Origin: Ecdyonurus torrentis
Lineage: Eukaryota > Arthropoda > Insecta > Ephemeroptera > Heptageniidae
Length of the DNA: 64,000 nt
Assembly: GCA_949318235.1 (NCBI GenBank)
Contig: OX439133.1
Location: 15,371,905 to 15,435,904, forward strand
Direction: 5' to 3'
Of the stretch, positions 1 through 42,408 are shown piece after piece. The translations under genes and the position numbers were made by a program. Each line of letters begins with the position of its first letter. Position 1 is the first letter of the stretch. The notes under the pieces are model-generated. The model did not search any database. It saw nothing but the letters and a program-made list of their open reading frames with translations, and was not told the DNA's origin.

Positions 1-28177
<28,177 letters not shown>

Positions 28178-28257
28178 GTTATGTCTTTACAAAATACCTT
28201 TCGTCTTTACGAAATATCGAAATGAAAAAAGAAGCACAAATAGTGCTGCAGTTACTG

Positions 28258-28293
28258 TTTATATATTTTCTTTAAAAAAAAAAGCAACCAATA
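28258..28293 (-). promoter_or_regulatory. Core promoter of the lipocalin-like gene
   Basis: On the minus strand a TATATAAA box lies near 28265-28258 and an ATTGGTTG (inverted CCAAT) box at about 28293-28285. The TATA box is about 85 bp upstream of the ATG, leaving room for a short 5' UTR. The same two boxes at nearly the same spacing occur upstream of the broken copy at 40.1 kb. Confidence 0.55.
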
Positions 28294-28806
28294 AGAAAGA
28301 AGGTTAAAAGAATAAATTTATAATATTTTATGCTTGTCAATAAAAATTATTATACTAATTAAAGCATTTTATTTTACTGTTTATTATAGCCATAATAATT
28401 CAATAAATTTAATAACATTCTATATAATTTTTTTTTTAACTTTAAATATTTTATGTGTTTGGTCTATTTCCAAGTAACTTAAATATTTCTCAATCCATTT
28501 TAACCGTATTAAAAAGAAAAAGAATTTTTTTTTTTAAAAATTCTATTATAAATAAAAATACCTTCTATAATACAGAGATATGCAAAATTTATATTTAATT
28601 GATTTCTGTTTTATGTCTTTCCATCATTACCCAGAGACAAAATTAACATATAAAATTTACAAAATTCAAGAAAATATTAATAACTTATTAATTGCAATGA
28701 TCATGATAAAAGCCATAATAGAAAAACGTTTAGTATATATATGCAAAAAAACTATCAAAGAAAACCATTTAAAAAATACAACTTTCATATTAGTTAGACA
28801 TGCCAG

Positions 28807-28983
28807 CAGGCTAGGACTGGCCATAAGAGCAAGTCTGCAATTGCGGACGTGGCCCCCCCTGTTTGTAGGCCCCTAAGGCCCAAAAAGGGGCGTAACTAGG
28901 GTGTTACGCCTCCTTTGTGGCCCCTAAAAAGGGTGTTACACCCCTTTTGCGGACGAGGCCCCTTGATTGCCAGTCCGACCCTG
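28807..28983. mobile_element. 177-bp hAT MITE with 8-bp TSD
   Basis: Ends CAGGCTAGGACTGGC... and ...GCCAGTCCGACCCTG are flanked by perfect CATGCCAG (28,799-28,806 and 28,984-28,991). The interior is GC-rich with GGCCCC and AAAAAGGGGCGT motifs seen in larger hAT elements here. It lies about 0.5 kb upstream of the lipocalin promoter. Confidence 0.85.
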
Positions 28984-29167
28984 CATGCCAGAGCCACTAA
29001 AATTTTGAATACATAGAAGTATTACATTGTCAACATTATAATAATGATTTTAATGATAAATAAAAATTTTATTATATTTGTACACAATTAAGTTTTCTTA
29101 TAAGAAAATTAGCAAAGCATCGACATAGTGCTATAGAGCCAAATTAATTAAATAGAAAGTTTACTTG

Positions 29168-29604
29168 TTGAAGGGGTTATGGGTCATGTAGCAGTTCAGG
29201 CAGGTGGCGCTGCGATCAAATTTATGTTTAATAATTTTTTAAACCATTTTCTGAGGTGCTTAAAAAAGTTTATACCTGTGGGTGCCCTAGATAAATATCT
29301 TAGCTTTAAGTTAAAAAAATAAAAAAATAGATATTTTATTTGGTTTAGGTTTTGAATGTAAAGGAAGGAGTTGAACGTGAGCTTTTTATTTAATTTCTTT
29401 CCTTCACATTCAAAAACTATAAACCAAATAAATATATTGGTTTTTATATTTTCGACTTAAAGCTATGATATTTATCTAGAGCACCCACTGGTTTAAAACT
29501 TCTTAAGCCCCTCAGAAAATGGTTAAAAAAAATATCAAACATAAATTCGATCACAGCGCCACCTGCCTGAACTGCTAAATGACCCATTCCCCCTTAATGT
29601 GGTA
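29168..29604. mobile_element. Foldback MITE, about 437 bp
   Basis: AGCAGTTCAGGCAGGTGGCG on the left and CGCCACCTGCCTGAACTGCT on the right, with symmetry through most of the element and an axis near 29,390. No ORF. Confidence 0.8.
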
Positions 29605-29910
29605 TTTTTAGCTACTATCATAAGATTTGGCTATACACAAAGAAAAAACTGATATTTTGCAAAGTGATACATTAGAAATAGGATTTTTTTTTAATTCGCA
29701 GTCAGTTCATATAGGAATGGTATAACAAGCATTGATCTATTGATCTTGTCTAGTATAAAATATGTTTAAAAATGTCAAAATAAATTGAGGCTCATCAGTC
29801 ATAATGCTAGAATCTGAATGATACAATTTTATTAAGTTTTAGACCTATAAGTAGCCATTTGAATTTTAATAACTATTTTCTGTCTTATTTGATGGGCACG
29901 CTGGGTTCTT

Positions 29911-32365
<2,455 letters not shown>

Positions 32366-32544
32366 GTATTTCGTATTCGTATGTTATTGCTATTCATTGA
32401 CTCGTATCGGTGCGGCAAAATACATAATACAATTAATTAATAAAACTTGCTGTATACATATAAAGCAAAGCTCTATGCAAAAGTTCCCGAACGGGGCAGC
32501 GGCGGCCGCTGCGTTTTCTCATATCATAAATAAATATTAACCTC

Positions 32545-32845
32545 GCTCAAAAAAGGATGCATTTTACTTCAGTTACGAATCCTAACTTATTTGAGATAAA
32601 CATTTATGAGTATGAGTTATTATATATAAGCAGCTAAATTAATGGATTTTATCAAATTATTAACAATAGCTATTTTAATTAAAAATAGCTTAAAATAACT
32701 TGAAACAACTTAAAATAACTAATTAGCTGTTGTTAATAATTTTTTAGCTGCTTATTGTGTTTATAAGTTTATAACTCATGTATGTGTTTATCTCAAATAA
32801 GTTAGGATTTGCGTAACGGAAGTAATGCATCTTTTTTTTTCAGTG
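32545..32845. mobile_element. Foldback MITE, about 300 bp
   Basis: CCTAACTTATTTGAGATAAA at the left is mirrored by TTTATCTCAAATAAGTTAGG at the right; the AT-rich centre alternates TAGCTATTTT and AACTTAAAAT. Partially related sequence occurs at 45,725-45,880. Confidence 0.75.
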
Positions 32846-32918
32846 CGACAATAACACATTATATCTAGGTGAAGTAATCAAGTTGAGATATACATTTATT
32901 GTAGTATATATTTTGATC

Positions 32919-33250
32919 TAATAGGGTGGTTGGTGGTTTCATTCATGTTTAATGTCGACATCATAAGTGAGAGTACTAAATAACATTGGCCGGTATATAA
33001 AAATGGCACATTTTGCCAGTTTAAAAATACTTCGAAATTTTTTTTGAGAGCATTGATGCTGTTAACAGGTTGAATTATAGTACCTCAAGTATGTAAGAAA
33101 AATAATAATGACCAAAAAATAAGCTAATTTTCCAAAGAAAATAGCAAAAAACTACGTTTGTCCTATGCTGAGCCTGAGCCATGTTATTCATTGCTCAAGA
33201 AAAACATCGAAATGCACTCCGAATGACGTCATGCGTTCACACCCTAATCC
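32919..33250 (-). mobile_element. TATAGGG MITE family, copy 2
   Basis: Reverse orientation. It carries an ATGACGTCAT core near 33,225 and the ACTGGCAAAATG block. The following 400 bp to 33,654 hold nothing I recognise. Confidence 0.65.
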
Positions 33251-33652
33251 CTATTCTATTAGTTTTATAATTGTAGTTTGTATAGTATTGCAACCCCTTA
33301 ATTGTTTCAGGTAATTATTGTTACCTTTTACAATTTACTGGATTTGTGTATAGTAATACACTAATTTTTCTCATCCATGTGGATCCTCATCCTTGAAATA
33401 ATATTAACTTTTTTTTTTCTGGTTCAAATTATTCTCTTTTAAAACAAAAATTTAAAAATCATATAATTATATAACAATAGACATTATATTTCAAGTATGT
33501 TACGCTTCCTCAATTTGTTACCATAAATGTGTATGTTATAGTACCAATAAAATATAAAATGAAATGATGTTGCAAACTTATATTTAAAATTTTACCCTTT
33601 TTTATTTTTAATTTTTATAACTTATTTGATAAGTGCATGTTTAGTTTAAGAA

Positions 33653-33875
<223 letters not shown>

Positions 33876-34177
33876 GGGTACATAGCATTTAGTTTTCTTA
33901 TAAAGTGTGTATCATTTAAAAGTAATTAAACTACGAATTGAATTTTGAAAAAAATGCAAAGTTTAAATTAAAAAATCAAATACATTATATTAGCTGATGG
34001 ACAATCACATATATATTTTTAAATTATTACCTTTTTTGTGGTTTTCTCTCGGTTCCTCCTCCTTTTTTTTTTAAATAAAAATCAATAATGAAAGAAATAA
34101 AATTCAATATTGTGATAATATCTCTTATTAGAAAAGGTTGTTGGGTTTATCCTGTTATGTGGTATAGAAATTTCTTT

Positions 34178-34213
<36 letters not shown>

Positions 34214-34333
34214 AATAAAAATTTTCATTTTTTATTTCTGAAAAATCAAAATAATTTTATTGTCAGGTTACACACACATGCATAGACAAAAAATAAATTA
34301 AGATTGACATGTTATGCATAGATCTAAATTTAC

Positions 34334-34442
34334 CGAGTGTTCCATAATCTTGTAATATATAACCGTTTCGGTGACAGAAATAAATCTGCATTATTATATA
34401 CCGAAACAACATGGTAAAGTAAATGCTTTTAAAACGAGTTGT
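34334..34442 (-). pseudogene. Exon-like segment of uncertain gene
   Basis: CTGCAG acceptor and GTAAAT donor bound an open 109-bp segment encoding TTRFKSIYFTMLFRYIIMQI then YFCHRNGYILQDYGTLG. TTRFKSIYFTML resembles the strand after the GWG motif of trypsins, and QDYGTLG could be a degenerate GDSGGPL. It could equally be a decayed second exon of the lipocalin copy at 40 kb, with which its phase agrees. The phase does not match the last confirmed protease exon. Confidence 0.22.
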
Positions 34443-34479
34443 CTGCAGTCTCATTCTTTCACCCTATGGGAGTATGTTA

Positions 34480-34488
<9 letters not shown>

Positions 34489-34522
<34 letters not shown>
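34489..34522. repeat. Poly(A) tract; nothing else to 35,120
   Basis: 34 A residues, not attached to a recognisable retrocopy. The following 600 bp are AT-rich with no gene. Confidence 0.8.
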
Positions 34523-34524
<2 letters not shown>

Positions 34525-35128
34525 GCTCACTTAAATATAACATAATATGACAATTTTAATTTACTACAATTACATTTTTTAATTTTTATATATTCGTAAT
34601 ATTATATATTGTATCATATATTATTATATTTATAATAATCAAAAAATTTTAAAGAAATGTTTAATGTGAATTTTTCTTTACGTGTTTTATATTGTCTCTG
34701 ATTATGAATAAAATTATAATTGGAAGAGTAGATTTTTATAATCAAATACCACTGAAATATGAAATCTTTTTCATGAAAAATATTTTCAGCGCTTAAAAAC
34801 GTAACTATAAAGAAAAGTAAATAAAATGAAACCTGATATAAAATAAAAGTTTTTACGTTACAAAACCTTAATGGGTCTAATCGTCTAGCGCGCTAGCAAA
34901 TGGCAGTTACTGGTCGATTCCATTCAAACGTAGCGTTGTGTAAGAAGCCCCTTGTAAGGTAGGCAAATTTCTTCACATACGTGGTACAAAAGTTGCATAC
35001 CATCAAGGCGCTTAAAAATAAAATTTGTTTTTTGTTTTTTATACAATAAAGCCTATTTTGAATTGAATTGAATAAAGTTTCTATTCAATCTCAATATATC
35101 TATTTATAGAAACCCATTATGTTGGTTG

Positions 35129-37154
35129 TAGGGTTACCAACTGTCCTTTTTTCAGAAGGACAGTCCTTTTTTCGAGGTTTTTGTCCTTTTTTACTTTTTT
35201 TCCAAAAAAGGACACTTTACTCCCCTTATTAGAAATTTTAGATTAAAAAAATATTAAAAATTTAAAAAAATTGCGCAATAGCAAAAGTTGTTATATACAA
35301 ATCACAAGTACTTGACAGATAGATTTGATTACTCAAATGACAGTTGGCTATGTGTAGTGTCAAAATTAAATTAAAAAAATGGAGTTCCTTGCTATTCTGA
35401 TTTTATATAGAAGTAATTGAAAAACTTCACCATCAATTTAAAAGATATTATAATATTGATAGAGACATGCTGTTTGAGGAAATTATTACACTGAAAACAC
35501 TACACAAATTTAGTATCAAATAAAGTAATTACAGATCATTGCACAACTGTAGATAAATGGCTTCATGTATTCAGAAACAACTTCTACAAAGAAATTCCTA
35601 TCATTTACAAAATCATGCAGTTTTTATTTAGCATTCCAGCCACCTCTGCTTTTGTAGAGAGGGTTTTCAGTATCATGAACCTAAAATGGAGTGAAACCAG
35701 AAATAGTTATTCAAATGATTTGATAAAGAATGAAATCATGACTCTTACTTTTATAACTACAATGACACTTGTAATCAATTCTATGACAACATTTTAAATG
35801 ATACTAGCTTCTTAAAAGATGTGAAATCTCAGGAAAAATACAGCTTTAAATAAGTTATATTACTTAATTGACCACTTGCAATGAACGAACTTTTTAAAAT
35901 AATTTGAATAATTCTTAATGCATTTCTTATGTAAAAATCGTTTTCACTTACTTTTGCTATGCAACAATTAAAAACATTTTATTGCAAGTGGTCTATTGTT
36001 GTCAGTATAATTTTAATAAATCATTCAGAAATGCCATATATTATAATTTAATATATATAAAATTCCTGAATTATTTATATTAAATAAAAATTAAAATGTG
36101 AAATAAAGTCATCTGTCAGCAGAATATTTTTATTCATACAAATTGATATGTAAATTATATCAAATTGGATTATTTGATTGTGATTGCAATGACTGCATAC
36201 ACAAATTACAACATTTCTCATTCATATTCATTATTATTAATGTTTTTCAAATTTTGAAATTTAAAAATGTTAAAAATTACATTTCATGCACAGTATTTAA
36301 TTTATAATAAAAAAAAAAAAATACAATTTACAGAAGTGCAGTGTGCAGTGCACACCGTATTTTTTGTAATTATATTATCTATGAAACCTATCTACTAATG
36401 TAAATGTTATCAATAATTATTAATAATTGCCAGTGTCAAATTTAATTAAACATGTGTGCATTAATGTATTTTTAAATTATTCAATTCATAAGTCTAGTGA
36501 TCTAGTCTATATTTCTATTCTTTTTTTTAACAATAAAAATAAAACAATAAAAAAAAATCGCTCCTTTTTTTACCAAACATAAAAAAATTCCTATCTAAAT
36601 TTTAAAAAAGTATGTGTTACATACACAAGATTGAATATTAAGGGAGTAGGTGACCGAGGTCGGCCATTAGACTCAAACTTTCCTCGTCAAAAAAATATGA
36701 AATTTTGCTCAATGAAACTTAAGCTTGAGATAATTTCAAATGTATAAAAATTTGGGGGGTTCACCGTGCAAATTAATTTTATATGGTTTTTTGAAATTAT
36801 AAACCCATAAGGCCCAATGTTAATTTCAATAATTTTTACTTTTTTTTGGGTATACGTCAAACTTCTTGAAATTCATATCACGGCTAGGTGTGACCCTTAG
36901 CTACACAATGACACCACATTTAGACCCAAAATACTTCTAGTTTTTGAGATATAACATCGGTACCCTACTCCCTTAAACATTACTTTTATTACTTATAAAA
37001 TTGATTATTTTGCTTGTTTTTCCAAAGAAAAAGGGGCGTGTTATAACAAAAAAATCGCGCCTGCGGCGGGCTACTGGGGGGCTTCGCCCCCCAGACCCCC
37101 CAGTTGGGTATAGGCCATGTCCTTTTTTCGCATTCTGAATAGTTGGCAACCCTA
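35129..37154 (+). mobile_element. hAT element with transposase remnant and 8-bp TSD
   Basis: TIRs TAGGGTTACCAACTGTCC and ...TTGGCAACCCTA are flanked by perfect GTTGGTTG (35,121-35,128 and 37,155-37,162). Subterminal TGTCCTTTTTT words repeat at the left; the block TCGCGCCTGCGGCGGGCT lies at 37,055-37,072. A transposase remnant at 35,540-35,797 encodes DKWLHVFRNNFYK...PATSAFVERVFSIMN...ETRNSYSNDLIKN, the hAT C-terminal dimerisation region (S-A-x-x-E-R-x-F-S). A TTAA MITE is nested at 36,638-36,976. Confidence 0.85.
36638..36976 (+). mobile_element. TTAA MITE family, copy 1
   Basis: TTAAGGGAGTAGG...CCTACTCCCTTAA. The related hAT copy near 2,965 has the unoccupied site with a single TTAA, which proves TTAA-specific insertion (piggyBac or Kolobok type). 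Internal landmarks: GGTCGGCCATTAG, GAGATAATTTCAAAT, GCCCAATGTTAATTTCAAT. Confidence 0.85.
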
Positions 37155-37190
37155 GTTGGTTGAGAACCACTACGACAAAAGTTTCATCCC

Positions 37191-37508
37191 TATAGGATGT
37201 ATGCCTTCATGATAAAGTTGACGCCATGTTGGATCACTCAATAACATGGGATGCATAGGAAAATGACTTATTTTGACAGTTCTAAAATAATCTGCAATAT
37301 TGCTTAAAGTATTGATGCTGTTAATAGAATAGGTTAAGTTAGTTTTTCAATTATGTGAGAAAAATAATAATAACAAAAAATTAACTCATTTCCCAAAGAA
37401 AATATAGCTATATAAAAACGAAGTTTTTTGTGTGCTGAGCAATGTTATTCATTACTCCAGTATGGCTTCCAAGCGCATTAAATATGATGTCATGCGGATA
37501 CACCCTAT
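37191..37508 (-). mobile_element. TATAGGG MITE family, copy 3
   Basis: TATAGGATGTATGC... to ...GATGTCATGCGGATACACCCTATA, about 318 bp with recognisable TIRs. Confidence 0.75.
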
Positions 37509-37617
37509 ATGGAATGAGCCGATTCGTATGTGATAGTTCATGTGATACAGTTTCCATGTTCAATCAACTTTATTGCAGGTACTACGCCAATTATAGGAAG
37601 AAATCAATACTAAAGTA

Positions 37618-37664
37618 TTATTCACATGACGCGTAAATTTGACGCGCGTCAACGTGCGTCGACA
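37618..37664. repeat. Half copy of the CpG-rich palindromic MITE
   Basis: TTATTCACATGACGCGTAAA and TGACGCGCGTCAACGTGCGT match one arm of the full palindrome at 45,439-45,641. Confidence 0.7.
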
Positions 37665-37744
37665 ATAAACAAAATGTTAACTTTTTTTTTTCTAATACAA
37701 CAATTAAATTAAGCGTAATTTATGTTAACGGAGAGAGAGATTAA

Positions 37745-38200
37745 ATATGGCCGAGTGGTGAAGGCAGCTGATGTGCCACTCTGTACTCCTCACCGAGTAT
37801 AGGTTCGAGTCACTGCTGGGTGCGTACGTGAAGTGTGAGAGCACAACACGTTGCACGATGCATGTTTACATGCATTCCATGACAACACACTGTATTCGGG
37901 AGGTGCATGATTGATGTGATTGCACCGACCAGCCTGCCTAGATGTTTCCACGGTTTCTCTAGGCTGTCATGGCGAATGCCGGGCTGTGTACTTAGGCCGT
38001 GGCCGGCCCGTGTGTGCTTTTCCATTAATTGGAAAGTCCTTACCTGTCGATAAGACAATTTCTTGACTGGGACTGGGATTGGTGTATAGCACGATACCTA
38101 TAGCACTGAGTGATACATTCCATGAGAGGGAGAACTTACAATGTGAGCGTTGAGTTAAAGGAAGTAGTAATGTTTATAATAATAATAATAATAGTAAACA
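37745..38200 (+). mobile_element. tRNA-derived SINE
   Basis: The 5' end has a Pol III A-box-like TGGCCGAGTGG and a B-box GGTTCGAGTC about 45 bp later, with a Leu/Ser-like long variable region between. A GC-richer body (GCCGTGGCCGGCCCGTGTG...) and a (TAA)n tail near 38,177 follow. The CTTGACTGGGACTGGGATTG motif from the body recurs at 45,255 and, shortened, near 62,845. Confidence 0.7.
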
Positions 38201-38495
38201 AAAATCTTGAGATATTTATAGTTTGAAATATTTTATTCAACCCGGAAAATGACATCATTTAATTAACCAAAACAATCACTCAGTCATACAACATCGGTAC
38301 GTTAATATTTTATTAATTAAAGGATGCTATTGCTCTCTAGATTTAATTTTGCTGATAACAGTGATGTAAATTTCATAGACATAACCTTGTTGAATGAGTC
38401 TGTAAATAGGAAAAATGAAACCCCATAAAGAATATAAGGAATACACGTAATGCCATCTAATAGATATAGTTTACTTATATTGTTTCGGAACACCC

Positions 38496-38833
38496 TTAAG
38501 GGAGTACGGGACCGAGGTCGGCCATTAGGCTCAAACTTTTCTCGTCAAAAAAAATCTGAAATTTTGCACAATGATACTTCAGCTTGAGATAATTTCAAAT
38601 ATATAAAAAATTTGGGGGGTCACCGTGCAAATTAATTTTATATGATATTTTCCAAAAAAAATTAAGCCCATATAAGGCCCAATGTTAATTTCAATTTTTT
38701 TTTTTCTGGACGGTCAAACATCATGAAATTTTTATCACGGCTGGGTGTGACCATTAGCTACACAATGACAACAAATTTAGACGCAAAACACTTCTAATTT
38801 TTGAGATATAAGGTCGGTACCCTACTCCTTTAA
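38496..38833 (+). mobile_element. TTAA MITE family, copy 2
   Basis: TTAAGGGAGTACGGGACCGA to ...CTACTCCTTTAA; same internal landmarks as copy 1. Confidence 0.8.
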
Positions 38834-38960
38834 ATAAGTTGATATTCCAACTTTATTACGTATGATACAATTTGATAAATACAATTTGGTACACAGTAAA
38901 CTGAAAATTTTGAAACTTGCGCTAGTTGTTTTATTGTGTTATATATGTATGTGTTGTGTG

Positions 38961-38970
<10 letters not shown>

Positions 38971-39011
<41 letters not shown>
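38971..39011. repeat. (CA)n microsatellite
   Basis: About 20 CA units preceded by a short TA stretch. An isolated G homopolymer lies at 39,356-39,370; nothing else recognisable from 39,012 to 39,420. Confidence 0.95.
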
Positions 39012-39016
<5 letters not shown>

Positions 39017-39429
39017 TCATTTGAAAGTTAATAATAACAGCTATACTATACCTATGGTCATATGGTAAAATTTTCAGAACCCGTGACCATCACATAAGAG
39101 AGAAAATAATTATTGAAATTAAAAAGAACTAATATGGTACTAAAACTTCAAAAAACTTATTATTTATAATCTAGCATAAAAGCATGGTATATGGTACCCC
39201 TCCCCAAACGTTGTTACATTTTTAAAGATACCTGACCAAAAATTCAGATATTTCTTTCCTTACAACTTTTTAGTCAAATCACGCAGTACCTGATTTACCA
39301 CCGAAATGAATTTTAAATATTAAAAAATAATAATAATGTCAATAATAATGGGATGGGGGGGGGGGGGGGGGCTAAAGGGATTCTTGCCCTGTGCGTAAAA
39401 TATGACAAGCCCCCAATTAAACTATACAT

Positions 39430-39850
39430 TGTATAAAAGTTAAATTACATGGATAAAATACGCAATTTATGCTATATTTATGCTGTTATAGCATAAATGT
39501 TGCTAAATTAGAACAGCATAAATAATACAACATAATATTTATGCTATTATGCAATATAGCATAAATTGTGATGGTATAACGAACAAATGTTGCTGACAAT
39601 ATATAAGCTAGCATAATAATTATTGACTAATAAAGGAACGTCGAAACGGAAGCGGATGTAAGCGAAATTGCTTATAGTCAGCTTCAAATCAGTTGCTCCG
39701 TTATTAATCAATAAAAGTTTAATATATTACATGGATATTAAAAAAAATACAATTTATGCTATATTTATGCTACTAGCCTACTATATATAGCATAATTTAT
39801 ATTGTAACGAACAAATAATTCTGATAATAAGATAGCATAATAATTATTAC
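39430..39850. mobile_element. Word-array element P6 (GCATAAAT/ATTTATGC) with nested MITE
   Basis: AGCATAAAT or its complement recurs about a dozen times in 39,450-39,560 and again at 39,755-39,840. The insert at 39,627-39,717 begins TTATTGACTAATAAAGGAAC and belongs to the MITE family found in SMYD5 introns. Confidence 0.5.
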
Positions 39851-39883
39851 ATATTAATTTTTGTCCGTACGTGTACTTAGTAC

Positions 39884-40010
39884 GCTAAAGTTTGCTGGTC
39901 CTGTACCTATTGGACCTTTTAAAACACAACTTCCATCGAGTGACCATTCTCTTGTTTTTCTTGATGCAAATATTTCATTTGAAAATACAAAAGTAAGATG
40001 AATAATAACA
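39884..40010 (-). pseudogene. Broken first exon of a second lipocalin-like copy
   Basis: Parallel to exon 1 at 28,019-28,177: VFSNEIFASRKTREWSLDGS then CVLKGPIGTGPANFS against LFSNINLTFASRNRK...NSCSCNIKPSSGIGPPSLE. The exon boundary aligns, but the donor is GTACTA instead of GTAAGT. A hydrophobic leader is present but has no ATG in its frame: the nearest ATG is one frame off and stops at its third codon, so a 1-bp change has broken it. The intact promoter motifs upstream support gene duplication. Confidence 0.5.
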
Positions 40011-40096
40011 ATTACAACATTGTTTTAATACATTTCATATGTCTACAAAATATATGCCAAAAAAATAAATTGTACAAGCAACAAAAAAAGGGCAGT

Positions 40097-40132
40097 ATTT
40101 ATATATTTTTGTTTAAAAAACACCAACCAATA
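40097..40132 (-). promoter_or_regulatory. Promoter relic of the second lipocalin copy
   Basis: TATATAAAT near 40,106-40,098 and ATTGGTTGG near 40,132-40,123 on the minus strand, at nearly the same spacing as in the intact gene, with additional flanking similarity. Confidence 0.5.
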
Positions 40133-40584
40133 AAAAAAATTAGAAACTTTTTTTTTTCTAGGGAATACTTTATTGTACTGCATAACTTTATACAATATTA
40201 TATATATACTACTATATATTATGTCATAAATAATGTAATATGGTTCCTAGATTTTTTCCGAGTATTTAAATTTACTAATAAACTTAATTGCATGCTATAT
40301 CCATAAAAATGGTAACTATTAAATTTTCAAGGAATTACATTTATTGCTTCAATGGGCCATTTAAATTTACGCGTGATAAAAAAAAAGTGTTCATATAATA
40401 AAAATATTATAAAGCAATATATTATAATATAAATTAATATTAAGTTAAATGAATTAAGATTTGTGAATGTTTATAGTGATAAAAAAAAATATCACACTCA
40501 TATCCCAGAACCCAAGGATGTTATGAGTGTATATCGGACGCCTTTAATTGTGTTCCTGCAGTCTAAATTGTACTGGATATTGAT

Positions 40585-40915
40585 TTAAAGAGAAAGTTTA
40601 GAAGTTATAACATGGCTTCATCAATGTTATATAATGAGAAGAACTGTTCATAAACTCACATATGATGACCCAAAAGCCCTTCCTTATAGCTCCATGGTAG
40701 CCCCTAAACTTGCGCAGCTCATGCTGCGAGATATGACGTAAAAGTAATGGGACGGGTTGCATATCTCTCAGGATGATCACGAGTTTACGGGGCTAGTCAG
40801 GCTACGGAAGGGCTTTGGGTCATCATATATATATGATTTTATGAACATTTCTTATTTTCATTATCTATAACATTGAAGAAGCCATGTTGCAACCCCTGAA
40901 CTTCCTCTTTTAACA
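40585..40915. mobile_element. AGAGGAAGTTCAGG MITE family, copy 1
   Basis: Inverted ends AAGAGAAAGTTTAGAAGTT / AACCCCTGAACTTCCTCTT enclose symmetric ACATGGCTTC and ATGATGACCCAAA...TTTGGGTCATCAT blocks. About 330 bp. The adjacent 41,069-41,114 is a poly(A) run; 40,916-41,744 otherwise shows nothing recognisable. Confidence 0.7.
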
Positions 40916-41064
40916 TGCTTTCTAATGAGGTAATGCGCGAACCAGCTATTCTATATCCTAATGATTTTTTTCTCAATATTGAAGAGTATACTGTAGCTTA
41001 TATTATAATGAGACATCAATACTATTATTTTCCTGAATTTTAAATTTTTTATTTTAAAAAAAGC

Positions 41065-41117
<53 letters not shown>

Positions 41118-41744
41118 TGAGGCTATATAAGCTATTAATTATATTATACGTATAGCAATTTACTGCATTTGTGCATTTGAAATTATTAAAAAAAAATCCT
41201 TTGCACGCACATTTTGAAATTCTATTGAATTATTTTGATGTCTTTTAGAATAATTATTATTTACGTTTATATTTCCTAGTACCACAGAAATACCTAGTAT
41301 GCTATCTACTTTATACTGTATTCTCTTTTAAAACAGTATATAGTGTACTAATATATGAATATATTATGGCCCATGAAATAGAAATATATTTTAAATATGT
41401 TGCGTTTTTCCTTAGTATGTTACTACAAGCGTTTATTATATTATTATATATCAAAATAAATATGAACTGACGCTTCTAACAAAAAAAAAAAAAAAAAAAA
41501 AAAAGGAGTAAAGTTATTCCACTTTTATTTCATACCTTTATTTTATAATGTCACTCTTTTGATACATATGCATTGCATAACCATATAGTTAAATTTTAAA
41601 TACACTTCCTGTATTTTTTTTTATCATCTTATTGTACTGCGTACATGTAAAAATTGCAATAAAAGGTATTATTATGAGTATAGAAGGAGAAGGTAGAGTA
41701 TGTAAAAAGAATTTTAAATTACATATCGGCGTCATGGAACCTCC

Positions 41745-42160
41745 CTAGACAGAGGAAGTTCAGGGGTTACAACGCATGACTTCTTCAATGTTAGATAATG
41801 AGAAGAACTTTTTACTAAACTCATATATGATGACCCAAAGCCCTTCTGTAGCCCCGCAAACTCGTGATCATTCTGCGAGTTATGCAACCTTTACCGTATC
41901 TTTTACGTCTTATAGTTACGGCTTTACTATAGAAAAGTTGTAGCCGGTTGCATATCTCGCAGTATGAGTGCAAGTTTAAGGGGCTACCATGGTGCTAAGC
42001 AGCTAAGGAAGGCCTTTGGGTCATCATATTTGAGTTTATGAACAGTTCTTCTTATATATCTAGCATTGAAGAAGCCATGCATTGCAGTTATAAGAAAGAT
42101 TGTATAATTACAATCACAATTAAAAATATTATATCAAATATAACCCCTGAACTTCCTCTT
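41745..42160. mobile_element. AGAGGAAGTTCAGG MITE family, copy 2
   Basis: AGAGGAAGTTCAGGGGTT at the left, AACCCCTGAACTTCCTCTTT at the right, same internal ATGATGACCCAAAGCCCTTC block as copy 1. About 415 bp. Confidence 0.75.
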
Positions 42161-42309
42161 TAATGTTGAAAGACAAGCCCGTACTACGTTCTAAAAAGTA
42201 CCCTTGTGTCCTTTTGTGTATACAGAATATTATAGTCGTAAATTGTTTTATCTATAGAATGAATTATGAAGACCTATACATAATATCGTGATAATATATT
42301 TTCACTTAC

Positions 42310-42408
42310 TTGTAGTAGAATTAGTTCCCCATCCAGCAAACAAAAATGATCTTTTTGTTGCACTACATGAATTACCTTCAGGAATAATAGGAATTCTAGT
42401 CATTGTTG
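42310..42408 (-). CDS. Serine protease exon 5 (GWG motif)
   Basis: 99 bp, acceptor TTTTTCAG, donor GTAAGT (phase 1). It encodes TMTRIPIIPEGNSCSATKRS then FLFAGWGTNSTT. No downstream exon of matching phase with a serine motif was found. Confidence 0.8.

Noticed and set aside
37745..37830. Functional tRNA-Leu/Ser gene
   Set aside because: A and B boxes exist, but I could not fold a proper acceptor stem, and the sequence continues into a SINE body with a (TAA)n tail.
39884..40010. Duplicated GWG exon of the serine protease
   Set aside because: NSCS and G-x-G positions look alike, but the segment matches the lipocalin first exon at both protein and flanking-DNA level, including promoter motifs.
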